Shown: positions 1 to 8,089 of the stretch, one piece after another
Layout: each line of letters starts with the position of its first letter
How positions within the stretch are numbered: the stretch's first letter is position 1
Assembly: GCA_019264575.1 (NCBI GenBank)
Contig: JAHUZV010000019.1
Location: forward strand, 62,001-126,000
Direction: 5' to 3'
Source: Vulcanococcus sp.
Lineage (GTDB): Bacteria > Cyanobacteriota > Cyanobacteriia > PCC-6307 > Cyanobiaceae
DNA: 64,000 nt
Made by a program: the position numbers and the translations under genes
The notes under the pieces: generated by a model
Databases searched by the model: none
What the model was told of the DNA's origin: nothing
What the model saw: the letters and a program-made list of their open reading frames with translations, nothing else

Positions 1-2
1 GG

Positions 3-1040
3 GATTGTGAACAGCTCGATGAGCTGATCTGCCGGCTGCTGCGCAGTGATGCCAACCGACCCCTCACGCTGCGCTCGCGTCTTGCGGAGCTGGCCCGGAT
101 CTTGCGCGATCAGCTCAGCAACCCCCAAGCCTTGCGGCGCTCTTTTGTGGTGGGGCGCCGCCATTACGACATCGATCCACGGGTTTACGCCGCGATGTTG
201 GATCCGCAGATGGTGTACAGCTGCGGCTATTGGCGCCATGCCGAGAGCCTCGCGGATGCCCAGAATCACAAGCTGCGGCTGATTTGCGAAAAGCTGGAGT
301 TGCGGCCTGGGATGCGCCTGCTGGATGTGGGCTGCGGGTGGGGTTCTCTCGCCGCCTATGCCGCCCGTCACTACGGCGTGGAGGTGGTGGGTATCACCGT
401 GTCGGCCCAGCAGGCCAGTTGGATCGGTGAGCACCTGGCCGATTTGCCGATCCGGGTGGAATTGTGTGATTACCGCCAGCTGCCTGCGCGCGATCCAGGA
501 CTGTTTGATCGCATTGCCTCGGTGGGGATGTTTGAGCACGTGGGCCGCCGCAACGACACCACCTTTTTCCGCACGCTCAAACGGCTGCTGCATCCCCATG
601 GCCTGGCCTTGCTGCACACGATTGGCTCGGCCCGCACCACCAACCGCACCGATCCCTGGATCGATCGCTACATCTTTCCTGGCGGCAGGCTGCCGTCGGC
701 GCGGCAGCTCACCGACGGCCTTGAGGGGCATTTCTTGATCGAAGACTGGGAAAACTTCGGCTGCGACTACGACCGCACCCTGTTGGCCTGGTGGCAGAAC
801 TTTGAGCGGGCCTGGCCACGCCTGGAGTGCGATAGCACGCCAGAATTTTTTCGGTTTTGGCGCTATTACCTGCTCAGTTGTGCAGGGTTCTTTCGCTCGC
901 GCCAGGGTTTGCTCTGGCAGCTGGTGTTGAGCTGCCCTGAGCGTGCGGGTGCCTATCAATCCTGGCGGCCGCACCGTCAGGAGGAGCCCACATTGATGCT
1001 GCAGGACGCCTCGATCCATGGGCAAGCCTGCTCAGCCTGA
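3..1040 (+). CDS. Cyclopropane-fatty-acyl-phospholipid synthase-like SAM methyltransferase, 5' end outside window
   Basis: Predicted to transfer a methylene/methyl group from S-adenosylmethionine to unsaturated acyl chains of membrane lipids. The SAM-binding motif LLDVGCGWGSLA, the substrate-side motif YSCGYW and the later SVGMFEHVG are those of the CFA synthase family. The frame is open from base 3 with no stop and reads as credible protein (for example RLAELARILRDQLS), so the TTG at 102 is probably not the true start and the N-terminal domain lies upstream of the window. The C-terminus (WWQNFERAWPRL) has family character and ends in a normal stop. The sigma-factor gene follows after 52 bp on the same strand. 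Family assignment is secure; the actual substrate is inferred. Confidence 0.88.
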   Translation, partial: DCEQLDELICRLLRSDANRPLTLRSRLAELARILRDQLSNPQALRRSFVVGRRHYDIDPRVYAAMLDPQMVYSCGYWRHAESLADAQNHKLRLICEKLELRPGMRLLDVGCGWGSLAAYAARHYGVEVVGITVSAQQASWIGEHLADLPIRVELCDYRQLPARDPGLFDRIASVGMFEHVGRRNDTTFFRTLKRLLHPHGLALLHTIGSARTTNRTDPWIDRYIFPGGRLPSARQLTDGLEGHFLIEDWENFGCDYDRTLLAWWQNFERAWPRLECDSTPEFFRFWRYYLLSCAGFFRSRQGLLWQLVLSCPERAGAYQSWRPHRQEEPTLMLQDASIHGQACSA

Positions 1041-1092
1041 GCTTGCAATCGCGGATTGGCCGGAGGATTGAGCGCCATCAAGTTCCGCGTCC

Positions 1093-1932
1093 ATGAGTGA
1101 TGCTTTTGGTGACTATCTGCGCAGCATTGGTCGGATCCCTTTGCTCACGGCCCAAGAGGAAGTGCATCTGGGAACGATCGTGAAGGATTGGATGGAAACC
1201 ACCGATCCTTCACCAGCCCTGCAACGGCGCGGCCGCCGCGCCCTGCAGCGCATCGTGACGGCCAATCTTCGCCTGGTGGTGACCGTGGCTCTGCGCTACA
1301 TCCGCCGCCTCAAGCACCTGGCCCATGACCCAATGGATCTGGTGCAGGCGGGCAATCTGGGGCTGCTGCGGGCGGCCGAGAAATACGACCCCACCCGCGG
1401 CTACAAGTTTTCCACCTATGGCTACTGGTGGATTCGCCAGGCGATCAACCGCTATCTGCAGGAGCACAGCGGCAGCATTCGCATTCCGGTGAATCTGGTG
1501 AGCCTGGCCAACCGCGCCGATTCCCTGCAGAGCTTGCGCAGTCAGCCTCTGAGTGTGGATGAGCTGGCCGAGGTGTTGCAGGAATCTCCGCAGCGCTTGC
1601 TGTATGCGATGGCGATCCAGCACCGCAGCAACACGGTTTCGCTCGATCAACAGCTCAACGGCAGCGACGGTGACATGACCCTGCTGGATACCGTGACCGA
1701 TGAGCATCAACCAACGATCGCGGACGACTACCGCTGGATGCACAGCCAACTGCAGCATCTTTCAACGCCGGAGCTCACCGTGATTCAGTTGCGTTACGGC
1801 GAGGAGAAGCAGCGCTCCTTTGCCGAAGTGGCTCGTTTGATCGGCCGCAGCAAGGATCAGGTGCAACGGCTGGAGCGGCATGCGCTCACGAAGTTGCGCC
1901 GCCATCTCACCCCGGCGCTCTTTCCGAATTAA
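1093..1932 (+). CDS. RNA polymerase sigma factor, sigma-70 family (group 2-like)
   Basis: An alternative sigma factor of 279 residues that would direct RNA polymerase to a subset of promoters. It opens with region 1.2 (DAFGDYLRSIGRIPLLTAQEE), the usual start of cyanobacterial group 2 sigma factors. Region 2 follows (DLVQAGNLGLLRAAEKYDP, then FSTYGYWWIRQAINR), then a region 3 helix and a region 4 helix-turn-helix near the C-terminus (SFAEVARLIGRSKDQVQRLE). It lacks the long N-terminal region 1.1 of a primary sigma factor. ATG at 1093 sits where region 1.2 begins. Neighbours do not identify its regulon. Confidence 0.93.
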   Translation: MSDAFGDYLRSIGRIPLLTAQEEVHLGTIVKDWMETTDPSPALQRRGRRALQRIVTANLRLVVTVALRYIRRLKHLAHDPMDLVQAGNLGLLRAAEKYDPTRGYKFSTYGYWWIRQAINRYLQEHSGSIRIPVNLVSLANRADSLQSLRSQPLSVDELAEVLQESPQRLLYAMAIQHRSNTVSLDQQLNGSDGDMTLLDTVTDEHQPTIADDYRWMHSQLQHLSTPELTVIQLRYGEEKQRSFAEVARLIGRSKDQVQRLERHALTKLRRHLTPALFPN

Positions 1933-1999
1933 GGGTGGTTGATCAGGCCGGGCGACCGCATCGAGGCCGCCCAGCCGTTTCAGCTCAATCAATGCACCA

Positions 2000-2269
2000 T
2001 CAGAACGCCCGTGTGTTCAGGCGCGCTGCGGTGTGGGCCGGCGGCTGCAGGCTGTGGCTGCTTGCGTTCGCCAGGGCGTTGCCAGAAGACTGGGGAGTGA
2101 GGCTGCGCTGAGGATCCCTCAGGGCATCTTCCAGCAGGAACGCACACAGATTCGACACGGATCTTCCCTCCTCTTCCGATCGGGTGAGCAGCGCCTCATG
2201 CACGTGATAGCTGAGGGTGATCGAGATGCGTTTGGGCTGGCGCTGAAGCACGCGAATACGCTCGTTCAT
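2000..2269 (-). CDS. Ribbon-helix-helix (CopG/Arc-like) small DNA-binding protein 1
   Basis: An 89-residue protein. Its first half fits the RHH fold: a beta-strand (KRISITLSYHVHEALL) followed by two helices (TRSEEEGRSVSNLCAFLLEDAL). The same signature RS(V/L)SNL...(L/I)...E.(A/S)L recurs in two other small proteins of this window (8963-9163 and 12276-12491), so they are paralogues. RHH proteins bind DNA as dimers and are often autoregulatory or antitoxins. No toxin-like partner is adjacent: the neighbours are the sigma factor (convergent side) and a hydrolase. Role unknown. Confidence 0.75.
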   Translation of the reverse strand: MNERIRVLQRQPKRISITLSYHVHEALLTRSEEEGRSVSNLCAFLLEDALRDPQRSLTPQSSGNALANASSHSLQPPAHTAARLNTRAF

Positions 2270-2423
2270 CGGAAAACTCCGCGGGTGAGAGTGGAAAGGA
2301 CGCCAAGAGACTTCAGCTCTGCTGCATCTCTCAGCAGCTTGAGAATACGAGCGTTAAAAGGTGGCGAAGTGCCGTTTACTGCAGGCAAGGCACTGTGGTT
2401 GTGCAGCAGCTTGCAGGGTCTGT

Positions 2424-3098
2424 CTACAAATCATCTGCAGTGCTGTATCGGCCCTGCCGAAATTGCTCCATCAGCCAGCTGTAGCTCTGCTCGGCAACAG
2501 CATCCAGGCAGCCAGGTTCATCGAACAGATGGCTGGCCTGGGGGATCACCACCAGTTGGTTGCGTACTTGTAGTTGTCCTGCCGCCCAGGCATTCAGCTC
2601 CAGCACATCCACATCGTGCTCACCCACCAGCAGCAACACAGGGCAGCGCACCTCATCCAGCCGCTGGAACACCAGATCCGGGCGTCCGCCGCGCGACACC
2701 ACCGCCTGCACCCGCTCTGGCCGCTCCGCAGCGGCAACGAGGGCCAGGGCGGCGCCGGTGCTGCTGCCAAACAGGCCTAGGGGCAGGCGGCTGAGATCGT
2801 CTTGCTGCGCGATCCAGTCGAGCACCCGCAGCAGGCGCTGCTGCAGAGGAGGCAGCGACGCGAGGGTGCGGCCATGGACGGCTTCGCCGTTGCGTTCGAG
2901 GTCGCAGAGCAGGGTGGCCAAGCCGCCCCGTTCCAGCCTTTCGGCAACGCGGCGATTGCGGGGGCTGAAGCGATTGCTACCGGATCCATGACAAAACACC
3001 ACCAAACCCTCGGGTTGGGGCGGCAGAGTGAGGTCGGCCGCCAGGCTGCCGCCGTCCGCGGGGATTGTGAGGCTGATGCGGCTGGCTGTGCGCGCCAT
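2424..3098 (-). CDS. Alpha/beta hydrolase, dienelactone-hydrolase-like
   Basis: A soluble alpha/beta-hydrolase. The oxyanion-hole segment VVFCHGSGSNRFSPRN lies near the N-terminus, the nucleophile elbow is GSSTGAA (Ser of G-x-S-x-G), and a late His occurs in QASHLFDEPG after an acidic residue in LVGEHDVD. This gives a complete Ser-Asp-His triad. The ATG at 3098 is preferred (MARTASRIS) because the upstream ATG at 3125 adds only nine atypical residues. Related cyanobacterial proteins are annotated as hydrolases of unknown substrate. It is divergent from the next small gene. Confidence 0.8.
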   Translation of the reverse strand: MARTASRISLTIPADGGSLAADLTLPPQPEGLVVFCHGSGSNRFSPRNRRVAERLERGGLATLLCDLERNGEAVHGRTLASLPPLQQRLLRVLDWIAQQDDLSRLPLGLFGSSTGAALALVAAAERPERVQAVVSRGGRPDLVFQRLDEVRCPVLLLVGEHDVDVLELNAWAAGQLQVRNQLVVIPQASHLFDEPGCLDAVAEQSYSWLMEQFRQGRYSTADDL

Positions 3099-3278
3099 GG
3101 AGGCTGGGCAATGGTTTGTTCCCATCAGAAAAAGCCCAGTTGACGCTTCGGATCAGCGCGGCAGTTTTGCGCTGGATGTGTGCCGGGAATCGCCAGCTGC
3201 TGCCGCGCTGTTCAGCATCACCTCCCTTGCAAATTGGTGATGATCGGTTGGCGGGTGTTGTTACTGCCGCCCTCAGCG

Positions 3279-3509
3279 ATGGTGCGGGCGCGGCCGCGTT
3301 GGCTCTGCGCCGATGGCCACTTCAGCCTGGATCGCGATCGCGCCTGGTTCGTTGTGGATCCTGCGGCGGCCGTGCATCGGCTGCAGTCTTGGATTGTCAG
3401 CAAACAGCGGCCCATCCGCTATTTGCAGCGCCTGCGATTGGTCCACAGCTGCAGCATTTCAGCGGCAGAACAACATTGGCGTGAACACAAGCTCAGCAGC
3501 CGTTCTTAG
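3279..3509 (+). CDS. Small hypothetical protein upstream of cyAbrB
   Basis: A possible 76-residue protein rich in Arg, Trp and hydrophobics (DRDRAWFVVDPAAAVHRLQSW). It ends 25 bp before the AbrB-like gene on the same strand. The frame stays open upstream to 3180, but the residues there look less protein-like, so ATG 3279 is proposed. No domain is recognised. Support is the plausible composition and the position in an otherwise empty interval; it may be non-coding. Confidence 0.4.
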   Translation: MVRARPRWLCADGHFSLDRDRAWFVVDPAAAVHRLQSWIVSKQRPIRYLQRLRLVHSCSISAAEQHWREHKLSSRS

Positions 3510-3534
3510 ATCGTGGCCGCTGCTTGCCGCTTCC

Positions 3535-3927
3535 ATGCTCGAAGGTGATCGATTGCTCGCCAAGTTGGATCAGCTTCGGGGCTTCAGCCGCTCCGAGCTG
3601 GTGCGCTCCTGCGGCTATGCCACCCGCTCTGAGGATGGCCGGGAGCATCTCCATTTCAGCGATTTCTACGAGGCCATCCTGGAGGCCAAGGGTGTGCATT
3701 TGCCCGGACAACCCGGCCGCGGGCGCGCCAGCCGCAGCAGCCAAGGGCGGCAGCTGAGCTTCAACACCCATGTGCACTTCAACGGCAATCTGATGGTGGG
3801 CCGTGCCTACACCGAGAAACTGCAGCTCAAGCCGGGTGATCAGTTCCGCATTCATCTGCATGAGGGCGGTATTCGCCTCACGCCGCTTGAGCCTTGCCCT
3901 CATCAGGCTGACAGCAGGGTGGATTGA
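3535..3927 (+). CDS. Cyanobacterial AbrB-family transcriptional regulator (cyAbrB)
   Basis: A 130-residue protein of the cyanobacterial AbrB type. The N-terminal part (LLAKLDQLRGFSRSELVRSCGYA) is the conserved cyAbrB segment. The C-terminal half (GNLMVGRAYTEKLQLKPGDQFRIHL) is the swapped-hairpin AbrB-like DNA-binding region, which lies C-terminal in cyanobacteria. In Synechocystis, cyAbrB proteins regulate nitrogen/carbon genes and have been reported to bind the hox promoter. A link to the hox cluster at 35-40 kb is only a suggestion. ATG 3535 was chosen over the longer open frame because similarity begins there. Confidence 0.85.
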   Translation: MLEGDRLLAKLDQLRGFSRSELVRSCGYATRSEDGREHLHFSDFYEAILEAKGVHLPGQPGRGRASRSSQGRQLSFNTHVHFNGNLMVGRAYTEKLQLKPGDQFRIHLHEGGIRLTPLEPCPHQADSRVD

Positions 3928-3993
3928 TCGCACGAGGCGGCGTGTGCGCCACTGATCGATGGCCTTGGTGTTCCTGTTCTTTGTGGTGCTGCG

Positions 3994-4989
3994 ATGAGCC
4001 CCTATCCCGACTATCCGATTCCTGCCAATGAGGAGCAGCGGCTGCGGGCGCTGCGGCGCTTCGCGGTGCTCGATACCGCGGAGGATCCAGAGTTCAAGCG
4101 CATCGTGGAGTTGGCCTCGGCGGTGCTGGGCGTACCGATTGCCCTGGTGTCGCTGGTGGATCGCGATCGGCAGTGGTTCTTGGCGCGCCATGGCCTCGAG
4201 GCGCAGCAGACGCCGCGCGCCATGGCGTTCTGCGCCCATGCGATTGCGGAGCCGGAGCTGATGGAGGTGCCGGATGCCCTCGACGATCCACGCTTCAACA
4301 CCAATCCACTGGTAGTGGATGAGCCGAAGATTCGCTTCTATGCCGGCGTGCCGTTGCGTACGGGCGACGGCTACAACCTGGGCACGCTCTGCGCCATTGA
4401 TCGCAAGCCGCGGGTGCTGGATCCCCACCAGCGGGTGATGTTGCAGCTGATGGCTGATCTGGTGATGCGGGAGCTGGAGCTGCGCCAGCGCAGTATGCAG
4501 TGCCCCGTGACTGGCTTATACAACCGCAGCGTGTTTTTTCGCTTCGGCCAACAGGAGTTTGAGCAGGCTCGTGCCCAGGGCTATTCGCTCGCTCTGTTCA
4601 ATTTCGATATCGACGATTTCCGCCAGATCAACATCCGATGGGGGCACCAGGCTGGTGATCAGGTGCTGCTGGATGTCTGCGCTGTGGCCCAACAGCAGCT
4701 GGGCCATGAGGATCTGTTCGGGCGCATCGGCGATGAGGAGTTCTCCGTGCTGCTGGTGAATGCCTCCATCAGCCGCGCCACCCAGCTGGCGGAGGAGATT
4801 CGCCAGGCGATCGCTGCCATGCCGGGCGTCTTCGATCAGTCCGACTACCACCCGAACATCAGTGGTGGCATCACCCAGCTGGCGGATCGGGATCAGAGCT
4901 TTGCTGATTTGTTTTACAGGGCTGATCAGGCGTTGTATCTGGCCAAAGGCAACGGCCGCGATCAGGTGGCCTCGCTGCTCGTGGATTGA
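3994..4989 (+). CDS. GAF-GGDEF domain protein (possible diguanylate cyclase, degenerate active site)
   Basis: A 331-residue signalling protein. Residues about 15-165 form a GAF sensor domain of the type starting with R(L)RALRRFAVLDTAEDPEFKRIV. Residues about 168-331 form a GGDEF domain beginning CPVTGLYNRSVF. The signature loop reads GRIGDEEF, so GGDEF is replaced by GDEEF: the second Gly is lost and position 3 is Glu. Other catalytic features (FDIDDFRQIN, GHQAGDQVL) are present. Cyclic-di-GMP synthesis is therefore plausible but not assured; the domain could be a GTP- or effector-binding sensor. A strong hairpin follows its stop. Confidence 0.88.
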   Translation: MSPYPDYPIPANEEQRLRALRRFAVLDTAEDPEFKRIVELASAVLGVPIALVSLVDRDRQWFLARHGLEAQQTPRAMAFCAHAIAEPELMEVPDALDDPRFNTNPLVVDEPKIRFYAGVPLRTGDGYNLGTLCAIDRKPRVLDPHQRVMLQLMADLVMRELELRQRSMQCPVTGLYNRSVFFRFGQQEFEQARAQGYSLALFNFDIDDFRQINIRWGHQAGDQVLLDVCAVAQQQLGHEDLFGRIGDEEFSVLLVNASISRATQLAEEIRQAIAAMPGVFDQSDYHPNISGGITQLADRDQSFADLFYRADQALYLAKGNGRDQVASLLVD

Positions 4990-4995
4990 GCTGTT

Positions 4996-5019
4996 GCCCC
5001 GCAGGCTCACCTGCGGGGC
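4996..5019. terminator. Bidirectional terminator-like hairpin between converging genes
   Basis: A perfect 10-bp inverted repeat, GCCCCGCAGG / CCTGCGGGGC, with loop CTCA lies between the stop of the GGDEF gene (4989, plus) and the stop of hsp20 (5027, minus). Its position and stability suggest it ends transcription from both sides, although neither flank has a long T tract. Confidence 0.75.
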
Positions 5020-5026
5020 GTTGGAC

Positions 5027-5461
5027 TTACTCCACCGGAATGCTGAGCGGCTTGGCCTCTTCGGCTCCGGCCTTCTTGGCGATGCTCACGGTGAGCTCAC
5101 CGTTTTCACAGTGGGCGTGCACGGTTGTGCGGTCGGCATCCTCCGGCAGGGAGAAGCTGCGGCTGAAGCTGCCATAGGAGCGCTCCACCCGATGGAAATG
5201 GGGCCGGGTTTCCTCGCTTTCACGCTTACGCTCACCTTGGATGGTGAGCATGTCTTCGGCGATCGACACCGATACATCCTCTTTGTTCATGCCGGGAATG
5301 TCGGCCTTGAACAAATACGTTCCGTCGCTTTCGCAGATATCCACCCGCGGACCCCATTCGTTCAGTGGCATCGAGGTTCCGAGGCGAAGGTTGGGCCAAT
5401 TGAAGGCGCGATCCACCATCGCTTCGATGTCAGTGAGGGGTTCCCACTTGATCAGACTCAT
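5027..5461 (-). CDS. Small heat-shock protein, Hsp20/alpha-crystallin family
   Basis: An ATP-independent holdase of 144 residues that would bind unfolding proteins during stress. The alpha-crystallin domain spans about residues 38-140, starting at PRVDICESDGTYLFKADIPGMNKEDV and carrying the hallmark SFSRSFSLPEDAD and the ENGELTVSI strand (the A-x-x-x-N-G-x-L motif). The N-terminal arm is short, and the C-terminus has the I-P-V tail used in oligomer contacts (SIPVE). It stands alone, transcribed towards the shared hairpin at 4996-5019. Confidence 0.95.
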   Translation of the reverse strand: MSLIKWEPLTDIEAMVDRAFNWPNLRLGTSMPLNEWGPRVDICESDGTYLFKADIPGMNKEDVSVSIAEDMLTIQGERKRESEETRPHFHRVERSYGSFSRSFSLPEDADRTTVHAHCENGELTVSIAKKAGAEEAKPLSIPVE

Positions 5462-5542
5462 TGGAATGCCTCTTGGGAGATCAATGGCTCTTTCAAGCTA
5501 TGAATGCCGCTCTCATCGATCCTGCGGAGCGGGCCATTCGGC

Positions 5543-5851
5543 TCAGATCAGCGGCGTAGCCCGCTGCCGGCAACGCCGGGCGTTTTCTTCCAGATCGCAA
5601 GGTTTGTAATCGCCGCAGATCTGGTTGCGGTTGGTGTAGGGCCAGAGCGCCATCGGCACTTGCATGTCGCTGAGGCCATCGCCGAGGGAGTAGCCGCTGA
5701 ACTGTTGCGCGGCCTCACTGATCTCCACGCTTTCGAGCGTGAACAAGTTGGGCGCATGGCGGGTGCACGGAGCGATCGCACCTATGGAGGTCATCTCCAG
5801 GCCGTGGGCTTGATCCCAGTAGGAACAGGTTTGGCAGTGCTGGGTGTTCAT
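5543..5851 (-). CDS. Cys-containing hypothetical protein
   Basis: A 102-residue protein starting at an ATG whose product begins with two cysteines spaced CxxC (HCQTCSYW). More Cys follow at APCTRH, QICGDY and KPCDLEENARRC. The pattern could bind a metal or an iron-sulphur cluster, but no known family is recognised. No signal peptide is seen. The frame remains open up to 5953, overlapping the next minus-strand gene; the internal ATG is favoured because it avoids that overlap. Confidence 0.6.
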   Translation of the reverse strand: MNTQHCQTCSYWDQAHGLEMTSIGAIAPCTRHAPNLFTLESVEISEAAQQFSGYSLGDGLSDMQVPMALWPYTNRNQICGDYKPCDLEENARRCRQRATPLI

Positions 5852-5912
5852 GGCACAGAGCGCAGTCCTCCCCAGCCAAAGGATGCGTGTTGGCAGCGGC
5901 GTGTTCTGCGGC

Positions 5913-6638
5913 TCAGTCGCCGCAGATCCAGTCCTGGGCGGCGAGAAGATCACTGCTGCTGAAGGTTTGGGTGTCGGCGTGGCTGAAGCTTTTGATCAGC
6001 CGCGGCGCCAGCTGCATCAAGGGGCCATTGCTCACCACCGCAAGCTTCTGGGCGCGGTGGCGGTAATCGCGGATCAAGGCCAGATGCTGCCGCAGGGCCC
6101 CCAGGGCCAGCCAACCATCGAACTGCCGCAGATCGAGCAACACCCGTGGGTGATCCACTTGGCTGAACAGGTTGGCCAGGTCGTCGTCGATGCGGGCATA
6201 CACCTCTGGATCGAGCAAGCCGATCAGGCTGATGGTGATCACCTCCCCCTGCCGCTCCAGGTGCACGGTGCCCAGCGCTTCGCTCAGCCAGCGCCGTGCG
6301 CCTTCAAGGTCGCTGAGGTTGAACTGCTGCACCGGGTAGGGCAACAACAGTGCGAGGGCTCGACTGGCCTGCCGAACCCAGCCCAGGTCGGTGACCAGCG
6401 CCAGGCGCTCAAAGCCATCCCAGTGGCGCAGGCCCAGATTGGTGTCGTCCCAGGCGGCCTCCAGGCTGAGGCCTTCAAAGTCGCTTTGGAGCACCACCAG
6501 CGCGTTGATCCGGTCGTGCTCCAGTAGTGCCGCTTCCACCTGCGGGATCACGACGCGCTGCATGTCGTCGCCGCTGATCTGGCCGCCGCAGCTGAACCCC
6601 AGGGTGCCGGCGGGGAGGTTGTCGATCAGCTGGATCAT
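5913..6638 (-). CDS. SpoIIAA-like (STAS-related) protein, two tandem domains
   Basis: A 241-residue protein made of two SpoIIAA-like modules of about 120 residues each. Each has the strand-helix pattern of this family: a first strand (GTLGFSCGGQISGDD / EVITISLIGLLDPEVY), a central strand (NALVVLQSDFEGLSLEAAWDD / RVLLDLRQFDGWLALGALRQ), and the late (L)ALVTDLGWVRQASR / KLAVVSNGPLMQLAPRL. Such proteins are common and poorly characterised; single-domain relatives bind lipids or act as regulators. The internal duplication is directly visible. It lies 27 bp downstream of the CapA-like gene and may be cotranscribed with it. Confidence 0.78.
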   Translation of the reverse strand: MIQLIDNLPAGTLGFSCGGQISGDDMQRVVIPQVEAALLEHDRINALVVLQSDFEGLSLEAAWDDTNLGLRHWDGFERLALVTDLGWVRQASRALALLLPYPVQQFNLSDLEGARRWLSEALGTVHLERQGEVITISLIGLLDPEVYARIDDDLANLFSQVDHPRVLLDLRQFDGWLALGALRQHLALIRDYRHRAQKLAVVSNGPLMQLAPRLIKSFSHADTQTFSSSDLLAAQDWICGD

Positions 6639-6665
6639 GGCGGCGGCGGCGTGGACCGGCGCAAC

Positions 6666-7835
6666 CTATGGATGGCTCAATGGGGTGGCGTGTGGCTGGG
6701 GTGCCAATGCCGCAGCGCTGCTGCGTTGCCGTTCCAGCCGCCAGCCGTGGCCTTGGCTCTGGCAACGCCAACCCGCCGGAGCGGCTTCCAGGCCCAGTTG
6801 GTGCTCGAGCAGTTGGCGATCGGCGGCTGATGCCTCCTGAAGCTGGAAGCCCCGCAGCTGAAACGGCTGCAGCTCAAGGGCGGCAAGGGCACCGCTGCGG
6901 CGCTCCAGCTCCACCCCGTAGAGGCACACCAGATCAGAGCGCCAGGGGTCGCGCGGCGGCAGGCCTTCGTAGTCGTTGATCAGATCGCCGCAGCCGTAGA
7001 GGATCAGCCGGCCCTGATGGATCTCCAGGGGCAATGGGTGGTGGGAGGAATGGCCGAACACCACATCCACCCCGGCAAGCTCGATCAGTTGGCGTGCCAG
7101 CCAGCGGTGCTGCTCCGGCACCACCGGCACCCAATTGGCCCCCCAGTGCAACGCCACCACCACCCGATCCCCCGGGCGCCGCTGGCGGTTGATGCAACGG
7201 CACAGCCATTTCACGCTGCCGTTGTTGATCCCGCTCAACAGGGCCACGCCGGGGCGGCAGGGCAGGGCGGCCCAGGCTGGCGGTACGCCACTGCTGGTGA
7301 AGGCCCAGGCGAACAGCAACAGCTCGCGGCCATCCCCCACCTGCCAGCGCGCCGGTCGCTGTGCCTGATGGGGGCTGAGGCCTGCGCCGGCGGCCTGGAT
7401 GCCGGCTTGGCGCAGGCAGCGCAGAGTGTCAGCCAGGCCATTGAAGCCCCAGTCGAGGCTGTGGTTGTTGGCCAGGCTGCAGCCATCGAGGCGAGCCGCC
7501 TGCAGGGCTGTGATGTTGGCGGGGTGCATGCGGAAGTGCACGCCTTTGCCCGGCCAGGGTTTGGAGCTGGTGGTGATGGCTGTTTCCAGATTCACCAGCC
7601 GCAGCTCGGGGTTGAACTGCTCCATCCAGGCCAGGCTTTGGCCCCAGGGTGTGGCGGGTTGGAACGGCGCCACCATCGGGCCATGGATCTGCTCGGCGAG
7701 CTGCGCGTAGTGGCGGGCATCGCGCACCACCGCCTCGTGCAGGGTTGGATCGCAGTGCTGGGGCATCTGCTGATCGATACCCCGGCCGAGCATCAGATCA
7801 CCCCCCAGCAGCAGCTTGAGGGTTAGCGGTTCCAC
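6666..7835 (-). CDS. CapA-family (PGA_cap) metallophosphoesterase-like protein
   Basis: A protein of about 389 residues from the GTG at 7835, just before LTLKLLLGGDLMLGRGID, the first metal-binding motif of the poly-gamma-glutamate CapA family. Later family motifs are NLETAIT, SLANNHSLDWG, VALHWGANW and FGHSSHHPLPLEI. These are calcineurin-like phosphoesterase motifs with Asp, Asn and His ligands. The frame is open further upstream to 7997, but that part overlaps a better reading frame for a small membrane peptide. No capB/capC genes lie nearby, so a role in poly-glutamate synthesis should not be assumed; an extracytoplasmic phosphatase role is also possible. Confidence 0.8.
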   Translation of the reverse strand: MEPLTLKLLLGGDLMLGRGIDQQMPQHCDPTLHEAVVRDARHYAQLAEQIHGPMVAPFQPATPWGQSLAWMEQFNPELRLVNLETAITTSSKPWPGKGVHFRMHPANITALQAARLDGCSLANNHSLDWGFNGLADTLRCLRQAGIQAAGAGLSPHQAQRPARWQVGDGRELLLFAWAFTSSGVPPAWAALPCRPGVALLSGINNGSVKWLCRCINRQRRPGDRVVVALHWGANWVPVVPEQHRWLARQLIELAGVDVVFGHSSHHPLPLEIHQGRLILYGCGDLINDYEGLPPRDPWRSDLVCLYGVELERRSGALAALELQPFQLRGFQLQEASAADRQLLEHQLGLEAAPAGWRCQSQGHGWRLERQRSSAAALAPQPHATPLSHP

Positions 7836-7933
7836 AGCTGCTGCATGGCGGCCATCGCGAACACCAGCAGGCCGAGAGCCACCAAGGCCAGGCAGAGCTG
7901 CACCGCCAGAGACACCGGAATCACAGGCACCAC
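7823..7933 (-). CDS. Possible 36-residue single-span membrane peptide
   Basis: A short frame starting at tandem GTG codons encodes a Pro/Val-rich start (VPVIPVSLAVQ), a hydrophobic stretch LCLALVALGLLVFAMAAM and a polar tail QQLWNR. This is the shape of the many small single-span proteins of cyanobacterial photosynthetic complexes. Its stop codon overlaps the proposed GTG start of the CapA-like gene, a translational-coupling arrangement. It was found by reading the region directly. It matches no small photosystem subunit I can name. Confidence 0.4.
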   Translation of the reverse strand: MVPVIPVSLAVQLCLALVALGLLVFAMAAMQQLWNR

Positions 7934-8089
7934 AGCCAGCTCCCATCGCTGCTTGTGATCTATGGCGCTGGCCTAGAGCCGGCGGTTGGGGCGGCACAGC
8001 CGCAGCGCCGGCGCTGGGATGCTGCGGCTGCGGCGTTCAGCCTGGCTCGAGGCGCGCACCCTGGCGCCAGTGCCTGGGCCCCTGCACGC

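Noticed and set aside
2033..2794. Plus-strand frame opposite RHH 1 and the alpha/beta hydrolase
   Set aside because: Both minus-strand genes have clear domain motifs; the plus frame becomes Pro/Arg low complexity.
3493..4428. Long minus-strand open frame opposite the cyAbrB and GGDEF genes
   Set aside because: His/Arg/Gln-biased shadow of two clearly conserved plus-strand genes; common in GC-rich DNA.
5913..7835. CapA-like plus SpoIIAA-like genes as a poly-gamma-glutamate capsule operon
   Set aside because: No capB or capC ligase/export partner nearby; CapA-like phosphoesterases are widespread without capsules.
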